The translations under genes were made by a program, and so were the position numbers. The notes beneath the pieces were generated by a model. It was not told where the DNA came from. It did not search any database and was given only the letters and a program-made list of their open reading frames with translations. 64,000 nucleotides of DNA. Origin: Actinomycetales bacterium. GTDB lineage: Bacteria > Actinomycetota > Actinomycetes > S36-B12. Of this stretch, positions 52,267 to 63,217 are shown piece by piece (position 1 is the first letter of the stretch; each line of letters opens with the position of its first letter). The stretch is from assembly GCA_018970025.1 (NCBI GenBank), contig JAGWXF010000012.1, positions 1-64,000 of the forward strand. The letters run 5' to 3'.

Positions 52267-52833
52267 ATGGCCCTTGTCCTGCTCATCGTCCTGATCCTCG
52301 TCGCGCTCGCCATCGTGCTCACGGTGGTCGTCCAGTTCAACAAGCTGCGACGGCTTGACCAGCTGTGCATCGGCTCCTTCGCCGATATCGACACCCTGCT
52401 GACCAAGCGGGCCGACCTCGTCCCGAATCTGGTCCAGACCGTCACCGGCGCCCGCGACTTCGAGGCCTCGACCCTGGAGTCGGTCACGAAGGCACGGGCA
52501 GCAAGCGTGCAGGCCGCCGGGATCGAGCAGAAGGCCGAAGCCGACGCCGGGCTGACCGCGGCCCTGGGCCGGCTCTTCGCCGTCGCCGAGGCGTACCCGC
52601 AGCTCACGGCCACGGCGAACTTCCGCGACCTGCAGGCACAGCTAGCCGAGGTGGAGTCCCAGCTGCAGTTCTCCCGGCAGTTCTACAACGACACGGTCGT
52701 GACCCTGAACACCGCCCTGCGCACGATCCCCTCGATGTGGTTTGCCGGCATGGCCGGCGTCAGCACGCGGCCCGTCTACCAGGAGGCAGACCAGGCACGG
52801 CGGCAGGCGCCAACGGTCGACTTCTCCGGCTGA
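52267..52833 (+). CDS. lemA: LemA family protein
   Basis: A 188-residue membrane-anchored helical protein: one N-terminal TM (LVLLIVLILVALAIVLTVVVQF) and a coiled domain with FADIDTLLTKRADLVPNLVQTV and QLQFSRQFYNDTVVTLNTALRTIPS, the LemA signatures. Role unknown in general. It is followed by the DUF2207 gene, a frequent LemA partner, 15 bases on. Confidence 0.93.
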   Translation: MALVLLIVLILVALAIVLTVVVQFNKLRRLDQLCIGSFADIDTLLTKRADLVPNLVQTVTGARDFEASTLESVTKARAASVQAAGIEQKAEADAGLTAALGRLFAVAEAYPQLTATANFRDLQAQLAEVESQLQFSRQFYNDTVVTLNTALRTIPSMWFAGMAGVSTRPVYQEADQARRQAPTVDFSG

Positions 52834-52848
52834 CGGCGGGTTCTGGCC

Positions 52849-54720
52849 ATGCTGCAAGGCGATCGGCAAGCAGTGCGTCACCTAGTGCCACGTGCCGGCA
52901 GGCTCGCCGGCCTCGGCGCCATCATCGCCGCCGGCCTGCTGGTCGCGGCTCCTGCGGCCGTCGCCGAGGCGACCCTGCCACCCGGCACGCAGGCGCGGGA
53001 GGCCATCGTCGACTACGACGTCACCGTCGAGGTCCAGCCGAATGCCGACATGGTGATCACCGAGCGGATCACGTACAACCCGGGCACCATGCGGGTGCGT
53101 CATGGCCTCATCCGCGATATCCCCACCCAGGACGTGCTCGACGACGGCAGGATCCGGCTCTACGGGGTCGACCTGCTCTCGGTCACCCGCGATGGCGGGC
53201 AGGTCCCGTTCACGGCGGACGACTCCGATGGCACCCTGTCGCTTCGCATCGGCGATGAGGACGTCCCGATCACCGGCCTGCACGAGTTCGACATCTCCTA
53301 CCGGGTGCGCGACGGCCTCGACGTCCTGCAGCCCGACGACCTCGACGCAAGCGCCCCGCCGCAGGTCCAGCCTGGGGATGTCGAGCTCTACTGGGACTTC
53401 GTGGGCGATCAGTGGGACTTCCCCATCTACGGGGCCGCGGTCGCGATCAAGGGCCCGGCACCGGCGCTCGCCGCGGTCTGCTACGCGGAGGCCACCTACG
53501 ACCAGGGATGCCAGGTCGGCCTCAACACCGGGCCGCAGGGCGCTACGACGATGACGGCACGGAGCAATCGACCGCCGTCATACGCCGGCTATGTCACCGG
53601 CGTCATCGCCTGGGCGCCGGATGCCTTCACGAGCCTGCCGACGCCGGTCATCACCGATGATCCGCAGGTCGCCGAGGGCAAGCGGGCGAGCACTGCCTTC
53701 CGCCTCAGCGGCCCGCTCGGGCTGCTTGCCCTGGCGCTGCCGATCGCACTGGCCATCATCTTCCGCCGTCGCAGCAGGGGAGTCGTGATCGCGGCATCCC
53801 CCGTCCGCTACGAGCCGCCGGAAGGCCTGCGCCCGGCCGAGCTCCTCGCTGGCCTGGAGGGCAATCCCGGCACGCGTGGCGTCGCCGCAACCCTGGTGGA
53901 CGTCGCCGCCCGCGGGCACATCACCGTCCGGCAGGAGGAGCCGCGTGCCTTCCACCAGGAGGGCCTGGAGCTCACCTGGACGGGGCACGGCAAGGACACC
54001 CTGCAGTTCTGGGAGGAGTCGCTGCTGTCGGCGATCTTCACGGGCGCGCAGACGGCCACCATCGGCAGCTACGACCCGGCCCTGGCATCCGCAGTCAGGG
54101 ACTTCGACAGCACCCTGCAGGGCCAGGCCAAGGCCTCCGGCCGCTACAACCCCACGGGCGACAAGCCCGATCGCCCCTACAAGCTGGTCATGGTGGCCGG
54201 CATGCTCTGCCTGGTGGCATCGTTCATCGCCATCATCGCCAGCGGCGAGGTCTTCCCGCTGGCTGCGATCGCGCTGCTCGCGCCAATCGGCGTCGGCCTG
54301 GTCATCGGCGGCATCGCGGGAGCCATCATCACCCCCCGTCGCCAGACCAAGCGATCGGCCACCTTCATCTCGCAGGCCGAGGGCTTCAAGCGGTTCATGG
54401 ACTCCGGCTCGGCGGCCGCGCGACGGGAGTTCGCCCAGCGCACCGGGATGCCCGACTACGCGGTGTTCGCGACCTTCCTGCCGTATGCCATCGCCCTGGG
54501 CCTGGAGGACACCTGGATCGATGCCTTCCTCGACCTCGATCCGGCGCAGCTCACCGGCTTCGGCGTCCAGGTGACCACCTGGGGTGCCCTGCACGGCCTC
54601 GCCTCGACCATGACCACCGCAGTCGCCAGCGGCTCGACAACCCGGTCGAGCGGATCGGGGTTCAGCAGCGGAGGCGGTGGCGGCGGCGGGGGTGGCGGTG
54701 GCGGCGGCGGTTCCTTCTAG
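52849..54720 (+). CDS. DUF2207 membrane protein with poly-glycine tail
   Basis: A 623-residue protein: signal peptide/TM (GLGAIIAAGLLVAAPAAVAEA), an extracytoplasmic DUF2207 domain (45-260), a TM helix (LLALALPIALAIIF), a cytosolic domain and two more TM helices (about 445-490), ending in FSSGGGG with 14 consecutive Gly and SF. Gly-rich tails are usual in this family. Pairing with lemA suggests an envelope role, mechanism unknown. Confidence 0.85.
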   Translation: MLQGDRQAVRHLVPRAGRLAGLGAIIAAGLLVAAPAAVAEATLPPGTQAREAIVDYDVTVEVQPNADMVITERITYNPGTMRVRHGLIRDIPTQDVLDDGRIRLYGVDLLSVTRDGGQVPFTADDSDGTLSLRIGDEDVPITGLHEFDISYRVRDGLDVLQPDDLDASAPPQVQPGDVELYWDFVGDQWDFPIYGAAVAIKGPAPALAAVCYAEATYDQGCQVGLNTGPQGATTMTARSNRPPSYAGYVTGVIAWAPDAFTSLPTPVITDDPQVAEGKRASTAFRLSGPLGLLALALPIALAIIFRRRSRGVVIAASPVRYEPPEGLRPAELLAGLEGNPGTRGVAATLVDVAARGHITVRQEEPRAFHQEGLELTWTGHGKDTLQFWEESLLSAIFTGAQTATIGSYDPALASAVRDFDSTLQGQAKASGRYNPTGDKPDRPYKLVMVAGMLCLVASFIAIIASGEVFPLAAIALLAPIGVGLVIGGIAGAIITPRRQTKRSATFISQAEGFKRFMDSGSAAARREFAQRTGMPDYAVFATFLPYAIALGLEDTWIDAFLDLDPAQLTGFGVQVTTWGALHGLASTMTTAVASGSTTRSSGSGFSSGGGGGGGGGGGGGGSF

Positions 54721-54762
54721 GCGGGCGCGCACGCCAGGCGGCCGATCCGACAGAATCGGACC

Positions 54763-55197
54763 GTGAGCCCTGCAAGCCCGGAAGCCGACAGCACCCCATA
54801 CGAGCTGTTCGGGGGCGGCGCGTTCTTCACGTCCCTCGTCCACGCGTTCTACGAGCGGGTTGCCGAGGATCCCATCCTGCGCCCGATGTACCCGCCGGGT
54901 GACCTGGCACCGGCAGAGCGCCGGCTGCGGATGTTCCTGGAGCAGTACTGGGGCGGCCCGACGACCTACGACGCGGAGCGCGGCCACCCTCGCCTGCGGA
55001 TGCGCCACGCGAGCTATCCGATCGACTCCGTGGCCCGCGACCGCTGGCTCAGCCTGATGCACGAGGCGTTGGCCGAGCAGGCGCTTGCCCAGGAGGCCGA
55101 GCGCGTGCTGTGGCAGTACCTCGTCAGCGCGGCCTTCGCCATGCAGAACATCCCCGACGAGATGCCCGCGAGCGCACTGCCGATGACGGAGGACTGA
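54763..55197 (+). CDS. glbO: Group II truncated haemoglobin (trHbO)
   Basis: A 144-residue globin. LFGGGAFFTSLVHAFYERVAEDPILRPMYP, WGGP, RHASYPID (proximal His region) and WLSLMHEAL follow mycobacterial GlbO. Binds haem and O2, possibly aiding respiration or redox protection. The GTG is six bases from CAGAAT, so it may be leaderless. It leads directly into the glucosidase gene, as in the glbO-aglA order of M. tuberculosis. Confidence 0.92.
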   Translation: MSPASPEADSTPYELFGGGAFFTSLVHAFYERVAEDPILRPMYPPGDLAPAERRLRMFLEQYWGGPTTYDAERGHPRLRMRHASYPIDSVARDRWLSLMHEALAEQALAQEAERVLWQYLVSAAFAMQNIPDEMPASALPMTED

Positions 55198-55198
55198 G

Positions 55199-56944
55199 AT
55201 GCCACCAGCCATGCCCGGCGCGAGCGCGCCCGAGGATCAGTGGTGGCGAACCGGTGTCGTCTATCAGGTCTACCCGCGGTCCTTCGCAGACGCCGACGGC
55301 GACGGCATCGGTGACCTGCCGGGCCTGATCAGCCGCCTGGACTACCTGGCCGACCTGAGCATCGATGCGATCTGGGTCTCGCCCTTCTACCCCTCGCCCC
55401 TGCATGACGGCGGCTACGACGTCGCCGACTATCGCGGCGTCGATCCCCGTCTGGGCACGCTGGACGACGTCCGCGCCCTGGTCGCGGGCGCCCATCAGCG
55501 GGGTATCCGCGTGCTGCTGGACATCGTGCCCAACCACACCAGCAGCGAGCACCCCTGGTTCCGCGAGCTGCTGGCATCCCCGCCCGGCAGCCCTGCCTGG
55601 GATCGCTACCTCGTCCGCCTCGGGCGTGGCGATGGCCACCAGCAGCCGCCGAACAACTGGCCCAGCGTGTTCAGCGGCGATGGCTGGTCGCCGCTCCCCG
55701 GCCCGGACGGCTCACCATCGGCCTGGTGGTACCTCCATCTCTTCGACACCACCCAGCCGGATCTCAACTGGGCCAACCCCGAGGTCATCGCCGAGTTCGA
55801 GGACGTCCTCGCCTTCTGGTTCGACCTGGGCATCGACGGCTTCCGCATCGATGTGGCCCATGGCCTGGTGAAGGACCCAGCGCTTCCCGATGATCCCGCC
55901 GCGGACGCTCCCCCGGCCGACCCGGCAGCGACCGGAGACGATGACGGCCTGCTCTCCGAGCGGCGCACGCCCTACTGGGACCAGGACGGCGTCCATGCGA
56001 TCTACCGCGGCTGGCGGGCGATCGCCGACTCCTACGACCCGCCCCGGGTCTTCTGCGGCGAGGCCTGGGTGGAGTCCGAGGAGCGGCTGGCCCGCTACCT
56101 GCGCCCGGACGAGCTGCACACCTCGTTCAACTTCGAGTTCCTCAAGGCCGGCTGGGATGCCGAGCGGATGCGCGAGGTCATCGACCACACCATCACCACG
56201 CACGCGGCGATCGGCGCGCCCCCCACCTGGGTGCTGTCGAATCATGACGTGATCCGCCACCGCACCCGGCTGGCACCGCAGGGCGCGGATGGCGAGCCGG
56301 ATCTCGACCGCGGGCTGCTGCGTGCCCGCGCCGCCACGGCGCTGATCCTGGCCCTGCCCGGATCGGCCTACCTCTACCAGGGCGAGGAGCTCGGCCTGGT
56401 AGAGGCGGATCTGCCGGACGACGCACGACAGGATCCGGCCTGGCATCGAAGCGGCGGCACCGACGGGTTCCGTGATGGCTGCCGGGTGCCGATCCCGTGG
56501 GGTGGGGTGACGGCGTCGTATGGCTTCGGGCCGGCCGATCAGTCATGGCTCCCCCAGCCACCTGCCTGGGCAGCGCTCAGCGTGGCGGTCCAAGAGGACG
56601 ACCCCGAGTCGACCCTGCGGTTCTACCGGGGCATCCTTCGCCTGCGACGAAGCCAGGCAGCGCTGCACGACGGATCACTGTCCTGGATCCCCGAGCTCGA
56701 GCATCACCCCGATGCCCTCGGCCTGACCCGCCAGGGGGCCCAGGGCCCGGGGGTGCACGTGATCGTCAACCTCGGCGACCAGCCCCTGCACCTGCCAGCG
56801 GGCCTGGGCACCGAGGTGCTCATCGGGTCGAGCGATCAGGTCGTCAGCCTCAACGCCCCCGATCAGCCCGAGCAAGGCTCCCCGGCACAGACGCAGGCGC
56901 ATCTGGTCATCGGGCCGGACACCTGCGTCTGGCTGCGCGGCTAG
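55199..56944 (+). CDS. aglA: GH13 alpha-glucosidase
   Basis: A 581-residue GH13 enzyme of the oligo-1,6-/alpha-glucosidase type. Conserved regions: DIVPNHTS, GFRIDVAHG (nucleophile Asp), FCGEAWVE (acid/base Glu) and LSNHDVIR (third Asp). VVYQVYPRSFADADGDGIGDL is the family N-terminus. It hydrolyses terminal alpha-glucosides from maltose/trehalose-type sugars. The ATG has GGAGGA upstream, one base after the glbO stop. A CGGCT/AGCCG hairpin spans the convergent stop region at 56938-56956. Confidence 0.92.
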   Translation: MPPAMPGASAPEDQWWRTGVVYQVYPRSFADADGDGIGDLPGLISRLDYLADLSIDAIWVSPFYPSPLHDGGYDVADYRGVDPRLGTLDDVRALVAGAHQRGIRVLLDIVPNHTSSEHPWFRELLASPPGSPAWDRYLVRLGRGDGHQQPPNNWPSVFSGDGWSPLPGPDGSPSAWWYLHLFDTTQPDLNWANPEVIAEFEDVLAFWFDLGIDGFRIDVAHGLVKDPALPDDPAADAPPADPAATGDDDGLLSERRTPYWDQDGVHAIYRGWRAIADSYDPPRVFCGEAWVESEERLARYLRPDELHTSFNFEFLKAGWDAERMREVIDHTITTHAAIGAPPTWVLSNHDVIRHRTRLAPQGADGEPDLDRGLLRARAATALILALPGSAYLYQGEELGLVEADLPDDARQDPAWHRSGGTDGFRDGCRVPIPWGGVTASYGFGPADQSWLPQPPAWAALSVAVQEDDPESTLRFYRGILRLRRSQAALHDGSLSWIPELEHHPDALGLTRQGAQGPGVHVIVNLGDQPLHLPAGLGTEVLIGSSDQVVSLNAPDQPEQGSPAQTQAHLVIGPDTCVWLRG

Positions 56945-56947
56945 GCG

Positions 56948-57610
56948 TCAGCCGAGCAGGCTGAGGTCGACCCGGCCTGCGGCACGTGCGAACACCTGAC
57001 CGCGCGCGGTGCTCAGCCGGCGCCAGGGCCCGCAGGTCGCAGCCGCTACCCGCGAGCTGTCCTGGGCGAGCAGGCCCAGCCGTCGCGCTGCGTGCAGCAC
57101 GCGCATCGACAGCCCGGCCCAGGCATTGCGCTCCCAGATCTCGTCGGCGATCTCCTGCTGGGCGCGCTGCGACAGGCCCTTCGTCCGCCGCGTGAACTCA
57201 TCGACGGCTGCATCCACCTGCGGGACGAGGTCGCCGGAGAGCGCGAACATGGGCAGCTGCCACCCGTCTGCCGGGGGCAGCAGGGCCACGCTGGCCGCCT
57301 TCGTGACGGGGACGCGAACCTCCTGCAGGCCTGTGAGGTCCAGCCCGGCACCCGTCTCGATCACCCGGTCGAGCTCGATGGCCAGCGATGCCAGGGAGAC
57401 CGTGATATCGACACTGGCGGAGATCGGCGTCGTCGTGGGCACGGCAACGAAGGCCACGACATCCATCGGCGGCGCCGTGTAGACGCCGAGCGCACTGGGC
57501 CGGCCGACGACTCGCGCCGGCATGCGGGCATCCCAGGCGACCTGCCGCCGGGCGATCGCCGCCAGTGCCTTTGCGTCGTCGGGCCGGATGCCGATGAGTG
57601 CGTCAGTCAC
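56948..57610 (-). CDS. Conserved actinobacterial hypothetical protein
   Basis: A 220-residue protein with no domain I can name. It sits between the glucosidase and a thioesterase exactly like Rv2474c of M. tuberculosis. It appears soluble, with alternating Ala/Val-rich strands (VVAFVAVPTTTPISASVDITVSLASLAIELD) and a helical C-terminus. GTG 57610 overlaps the thioesterase stop by eight bases. Confidence 0.7.
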   Translation of the reverse strand: MTDALIGIRPDDAKALAAIARRQVAWDARMPARVVGRPSALGVYTAPPMDVVAFVAVPTTTPISASVDITVSLASLAIELDRVIETGAGLDLTGLQEVRVPVTKAASVALLPPADGWQLPMFALSGDLVPQVDAAVDEFTRRTKGLSQRAQQEIADEIWERNAWAGLSMRVLHAARRLGLLAQDSSRVAAATCGPWRRLSTARGQVFARAAGRVDLSLLG

Positions 57611-58016
57611 CTGTCGCGTCCTGCAGGTGCGTGAGCAGGAGTTCGCGAACCTCCGCCGGGATGCGCCGCGGCTGCTCGGTCTGCCGGTCGAAGAACACCA
57701 CCTGGGTCATCGCCGTGGAGCACAGCGTGCCTGACTCGTCCAGGATGCGATACGAGAAGTCGTACGACGCCCCGCCGACCCGACTGACCCATGTCTCAAC
57801 CGTAATGGGCGCTGGGCGAAGTCGCAGCGGACGCAGGAAGGCGACCTCCTGGCGGGCAACGACCTGGTCGATGTCCTCCGCGTCGCCTCCGAGGACGTTG
57901 ACCAGCACCCATACCCGCGCTTCCTGCAGGTAGTCGTGATAGACGACGTTATTGACATGGCCGAACGGATCGAGGTCGCTGTACCGGCGCATGACCTCCA
58001 CGCGGAAGACGGTCAT
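57603..58016 (-). CDS. Acyl-CoA thioesterase (4HBT hotdog fold)
   Basis: A 137-residue hotdog protein. YSDLDPFGHVNNVVYHDYLQEAR is the 4HBT active-site signature with the catalytic Asp and the HVNN motif, and VVARQEVAFLRPLRLRPAPITVETWV forms the central sheet. It hydrolyses acyl-CoA thioesters; chain preference is unknown. It starts 12 bases after the ettA stop on the same strand and probably belongs to the ettA transcript. Confidence 0.87.
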   Translation of the reverse strand: MTVFRVEVMRRYSDLDPFGHVNNVVYHDYLQEARVWVLVNVLGGDAEDIDQVVARQEVAFLRPLRLRPAPITVETWVSRVGGASYDFSYRILDESGTLCSTAMTQVVFFDRQTEQPRRIPAEVRELLLTHLQDATGD

Positions 58017-58028
58017 TGACTGGTCAGG

Positions 58029-59726
<1,698 letters not shown>

Positions 59727-59895
59727 GCCGATGCCTCCCTGGATGCGGATTGCCGGGCCGCGCCGCCTCCTGGTGCGATGCGCAGGCTCCTGCTACCCGC
59801 CTACCCTACGGGGGCACCAACCTGCCGGCTCCGGCCGGCTTGGCCCGACCCGCAGCGGACATGCCCCGCGGGTCGAAGCCCCAGCCCCGTGACCG

Positions 59896-60516
59896 CTACG
59901 CGGCAGACTTGCGCGACGATCGCCCCGAGGGCTGCCGCACGGTGATCTCCCCGGTGGCCAGGTCGACCTCCTCGACCATCCCTTCGGCAGCAGCAGCCGC
60001 TCCGACCGAGGATGCGCCAACCGACGACTCGCCCATCCCTGACCCGTCGAGCCCTGCCTCGCCGTCGGCGTCGCCCAGCCCGAGCTCGGCCCGCACCGCA
60101 AGCGCGTCGGCCACCGCCCGAGCCTCGCTCTCCACCGCAGCCTCCCGCTTCACCCGGGTGAAGGAGGCGATCCCGCGGGCGAGGTCCGGGCCGACGGCGA
60201 TGGCCTCGATGTCGTGGAAACGGACGGTGTGCGACTGCTCCCCGCAGGGCCGCTCCACCTCCCGGCTGCGCAGCCGGCCGGTGACCACCACCGGCATGCC
60301 CTTCTCCAGCGACTGCACGACGTTATGGGCCATCGATCGCCAGCAGGTCACGGTGAAGTAGTGCGTATCGCTGTCGACCCAGCGCTCATTGGCCCGGTCG
60401 AAGCGCCGGGTGCTGGAGGCGACCCGGAAGGAGGCGACCGGATCTCCCCCGGTGGTGAAGCGCAGCTCGACGTCGCGCACGACATTGCCGACGACGGTCA
60501 TGGTGATGTCGTTCAT
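59896..60516 (-). CDS. ssb: Single-stranded DNA-binding protein paralogue
   Basis: A 206-residue protein with an N-terminal OB fold (MTVVGNVVRDVELRFTTGGDPVASFRVASSTRRFD and YFTVTCWRSMAHNVVQSLEKGMPVVVTGRL). The C-terminal half is low complexity and lacks the acidic DDDxPF tip of main SSBs, ending SGRSSRKSAA. This fits the second SSB encoded next to ettA in mycobacteria (Rv2478c), with a specialised role rather than replication hub. ATG 60516 has GAGGA close upstream. Confidence 0.88.
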   Translation of the reverse strand: MNDITMTVVGNVVRDVELRFTTGGDPVASFRVASSTRRFDRANERWVDSDTHYFTVTCWRSMAHNVVQSLEKGMPVVVTGRLRSREVERPCGEQSHTVRFHDIEAIAVGPDLARGIASFTRVKREAAVESEARAVADALAVRAELGLGDADGEAGLDGSGMGESSVGASSVGAAAAAEGMVEEVDLATGEITVRQPSGRSSRKSAA

Positions 60517-60649
60517 GATTCCTCGCAGAGTCCTCGAATGGTTCCCGGGGCCGCTCCCCGGCAGGTGAACCGTGCCCTGGCAACCGTCCGGCCTGTAGTC
60601 CCGTCCGCTGCCCTGTGGACGCCAGGCCATGGCCCGGGGGCCCGGTGGA

Positions 60650-60655
60650 TAGCCT
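60650..60655 (+). promoter_or_regulatory. Predicted -10 of a leaderless MFS promoter
   Basis: TAGCCT is followed by six bases and then the GTG at 60662, in the 145-bp gap between ssb and this transporter. Confidence 0.45.
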
Positions 60656-60661
60656 TCGGGA

Positions 60662-61966
60662 GTGCTGCGCATCCATCGGGCCTGGGCAGTGGCAGCGGTC
60701 ACGTTCCTGGTGCTCATCGCCGCGGCGACTTTCCGATCCAGCTTCGGGGTCATGGTCGTCCCACTGGAGTCAGACTTCGGCTGGCCGAGATCGGCGACGA
60801 GCCTGGCGGTGTCGGTCAACCTGGTGGTCTACGGCCTGAGCGCGCCGTTCGCAGCCGCCCTCATGGAGCGATTCGGCGTGCGCCGCATCGCCGCATTGTC
60901 GATGGCCTTCATCGCCATCGGCACCGGACTCACCATCTATATGCAGCATTCCTGGCAGCTGGTCGTGCTGTGGGGCCTGGTCGTCGGCCTGGGCACCGGC
61001 GGCACGGCCCTGGTCTTCGGCTCGCTGATCGTGAACCGCTGGTTCGTCACCCGGCGCGGGCTCGTCCTGGGCATCATCGGGACGGCCTATGCCACCGGCC
61101 AGCTGGCCTTCCTGCCGCTCATCTCGCGTGCGATCGAGGCATCGAGCTGGCGGGCCGCCTCGGCCATCATCGCCGGGCTCTGCCTGCTGGTGATCCCGCT
61201 GATCATCGTGGTTCTCAGGGATCGTCCCAGTGACGTGGGCCTGCGGCCCTATGGCGCGACCGGCGAGGCATCAACCACCGAGCAGGCAGCCAACTCCACC
61301 GGCAGCGGGTGGAAGGCGGCTGCCTCGGCCATCACCGCACTGCGCCAGGCATCGCGGACCCGGGCCTTCTGGCTGCTGGCCGGGACCTTCTTCATCTGCG
61401 GCTGGACGACGAACGGCATCATCAGCACCCACTTCGTCCCGGCGGCTCATGACCATGGCATGGGCGCGACCACCGCGGCCGGGCTGCTGGCCATCGTCGG
61501 CGTCTTCGACATCATCGGCACCATCGGCTCGGGCTGGCTCACCGACCGATTCGATCCCAGGATCCTGCTGGGCGTCTACTACGCGCTGCGCGGCATTGCA
61601 CTGCTGGCCGTCCCGTTCATCCTCGGCCCGGACGTCGAGCCCCCGATCATCGTCATCATGATCCTGTTCGGCCTGGACTGGGTGGCGACCGTCCCGCCGA
61701 CCGTCACCCTGTGCCGGCAGGCCTTCGGCATCGAGACCGGTGCCATCGTCTTCGGCTGGGTCTTCGCCAGCCACATGATCGGCGCGGGCGCCTCAGCGGC
61801 CGTGAGCGGCGCCCTTCACGAGGCCCTCGGCGACTACGCATCCGCCTGGTACCTCGCCGGTGCCCTGGCGATCCTGGCCGCCGGTGCCTGCGCGTGGATT
61901 CCCCGGGCGGCCGCCCTGCCGGACAATCCCCCGTTAGCCGCCCCCGATCCGCACGCGACGCGATAG
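60662..61966 (+). CDS. MFS transporter, OFA/monocarboxylate-like
   Basis: A 434-residue protein with 12 predicted TM helices. FRSSFGVMVVPLESDFGWPRSATSLAVSVNL and ALMERFGVRRI (motif A variant) match the OFA/MCT branch, which carries monocarboxylates such as formate or oxalate. Substrate unproven. GTG 60662 is six bases from TAGCCT (60650-60655), so it is probably leaderless. The C-terminus is Pro-rich and hydrophilic. It precedes the decayed region. Confidence 0.85.
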   Translation: MLRIHRAWAVAAVTFLVLIAAATFRSSFGVMVVPLESDFGWPRSATSLAVSVNLVVYGLSAPFAAALMERFGVRRIAALSMAFIAIGTGLTIYMQHSWQLVVLWGLVVGLGTGGTALVFGSLIVNRWFVTRRGLVLGIIGTAYATGQLAFLPLISRAIEASSWRAASAIIAGLCLLVIPLIIVVLRDRPSDVGLRPYGATGEASTTEQAANSTGSGWKAAASAITALRQASRTRAFWLLAGTFFICGWTTNGIISTHFVPAAHDHGMGATTAAGLLAIVGVFDIIGTIGSGWLTDRFDPRILLGVYYALRGIALLAVPFILGPDVEPPIIVIMILFGLDWVATVPPTVTLCRQAFGIETGAIVFGWVFASHMIGAGASAAVSGALHEALGDYASAWYLAGALAILAAGACAWIPRAAALPDNPPLAAPDPHATR

Positions 61967-61969
61967 CCC

Positions 61970-62247
61970 CCTGATCGAATCCCGTTGCCGGCGCCGAGTT
62001 CACCGTCGCCGACTCATCCGGCGCGCAGGGCCAGAATCCCAGCGCACCGGCTCCTAGCGCTCCGGCCCCGGGGACGAACCCCGCGAGTCCTTCGCCCACT
62101 CCGGCACCAACCAGCACGCTGCCACCCAACTGCAAGGACGACGGCTTCACGATCATATGTACGGGCGAGGCGTGCCAGCGGGCTCGGCCAGCGCGCCCGC
62201 GCATAGCAGTGATCTCCCGAGGTGGACAAGGCAGCCCCCATGGATGA
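61970..62247 (+). pseudogene. Possible fragment of a Pro/Ala/Ser-rich secreted protein
   Basis: An open frame without any start codon encodes GAEFTVADSSGAQGQ, then a Pro-Ala-Ser linker and a Cys-containing tail (NCKDDGFTIICTGEACQ). The Pro-rich linker and paired Cys look like part of an extracytoplasmic protein. The N-terminus is missing and the 3' end runs into the vapB start. It is probably a remnant, though chance coding in GC-rich DNA cannot be excluded. Confidence 0.3.
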
Positions 62248-62524
62248 TCATCGCCCCGTGAGCATGAACATCATGAACGCCGAGGCACACGCCCTGGCCA
62301 AGGACCTCGCAGCCATTGAGCACACCACCGTTACCGAGGCGGTCGTCATCTCCCTGCGCGAGGCCCTGGCCCTACGCCGCGGCCGGGCAACCCGCGAGCG
62401 TCGCCTTGCGACGATGCGAAGGCTTTCGGACGCCTTTGCTGCCGACCTTCAGCAGGACCCGGGCGCACCTTCGATCTGGGAGCTGAGCGAGGCGCTGTAC
62501 GGCGAGCGAGGGCTGCCAAGGTGA
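62240..62524 (+). CDS. vapB: VapB-type antitoxin (PF07704-like)
   Basis: A 94-residue antitoxin. MNIMNAEAHALAKDLAAIEHTTVTEAVVISLREAL is the short DNA-binding/N-terminal region of Rv0623-like VapB proteins; the Arg-rich centre and C-terminal SIWELSEALYGERGL would bind the toxin. ATG 62240 has AAGG upstream; ATG 62264 matches the usual family N-terminus and is a real alternative. Its TGA overlaps the vapC GTG. Confidence 0.85.
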   Translation: MDDHRPVSMNIMNAEAHALAKDLAAIEHTTVTEAVVISLREALALRRGRATRERRLATMRRLSDAFAADLQQDPGAPSIWELSEALYGERGLPR

Positions 62525-62916
62525 TTGTCGACTCCTCCGCCCTGCTCGCCATCCTGCTTGCCGAGCCCGAACGCGAGGCGTTCGAGGAGGCGATTGCCGG
62601 AGATGTGTTCCCCAGGATCTCATCGGCCAACTACCTCCAGGCAGGGATCGTCGTCGACGCCCAGCGCAACCCCAATAGGTCATGCATCCTCGACTCCTAC
62701 ATCGCCGCCGCCCATATTGCCATCGAGCCCGTCACGGCCGAGCAGGCATGCATCGCACGGCAGGCGTACCGTGACTATGGCCGAGGGAGCGGTCATCCGG
62801 CAGGGCTGAACTTCGGCGACTGCATGGCCTACGCACTGGCCAAGGCGCTCGATGAGGAGCTGCTCTTCAAGGGCAATGACTTCACCCGCACCGACATCCG
62901 GCCGGCCCACGCCTGA
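62521..62916 (+). CDS. vapC: VapC-type PIN-domain toxin with a catalytic-site substitution
   Basis: A 131-residue PIN protein. Acidic site residues: Asp4 (MIVDSSALLA), Asp in LNFGDCMAYALA and Asp in FKGNDFTRTD. The second position, normally Glu in an NYxEA-type motif, reads NYLQAG, with Gln at about residue 40 (CAG, one base from GAG). PIN nucleases need this carboxylate for metal binding, so RNase activity may be weak or lost. Translationally coupled to vapB. Confidence 0.85.
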   Translation: MIVDSSALLAILLAEPEREAFEEAIAGDVFPRISSANYLQAGIVVDAQRNPNRSCILDSYIAAAHIAIEPVTAEQACIARQAYRDYGRGSGHPAGLNFGDCMAYALAKALDEELLFKGNDFTRTDIRPAHA

Positions 62917-63217
62917 GTCAGCCGATCCTCAACCATTGCGAAGCGGTGTGTGCTCGGGTCCGTACCTGCGTTGGATCGTCCCAGTCGTGAAGATCGTGCC
63001 CCTGGCATACGCATACGACACGTCAACCTTGCGGATCTTGCGCCAGGACGCGACATCGGACCGAACAGCGACCTGAATGGTCGCACCGCGCCCGATGCGC
63101 TGGCCACCTACAAGGCCAAGACATAGGCCGCGGTGATGGGCCCTTCGCCCATGCTCACCTCACCAGCACAGGGGGCTGATGCGCATCCAGCTGGGCGAAG
63201 CGGGAGAATAGGCGCCG
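62917..63217. other. Non-coding gap between vapC and tRNA-Arg
   Basis: No intact gene is seen. On the minus strand an open stretch ending at TGA 62929-62931 (about 62929-63108) encodes ATIQVAVRSDVASWRKIRKV and TIFTTGTIQRRYGPEH, which reads like the end of a real protein but has no start codon and lower third-position GC than neighbours. It may be a decayed gene. Confidence 0.3.
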
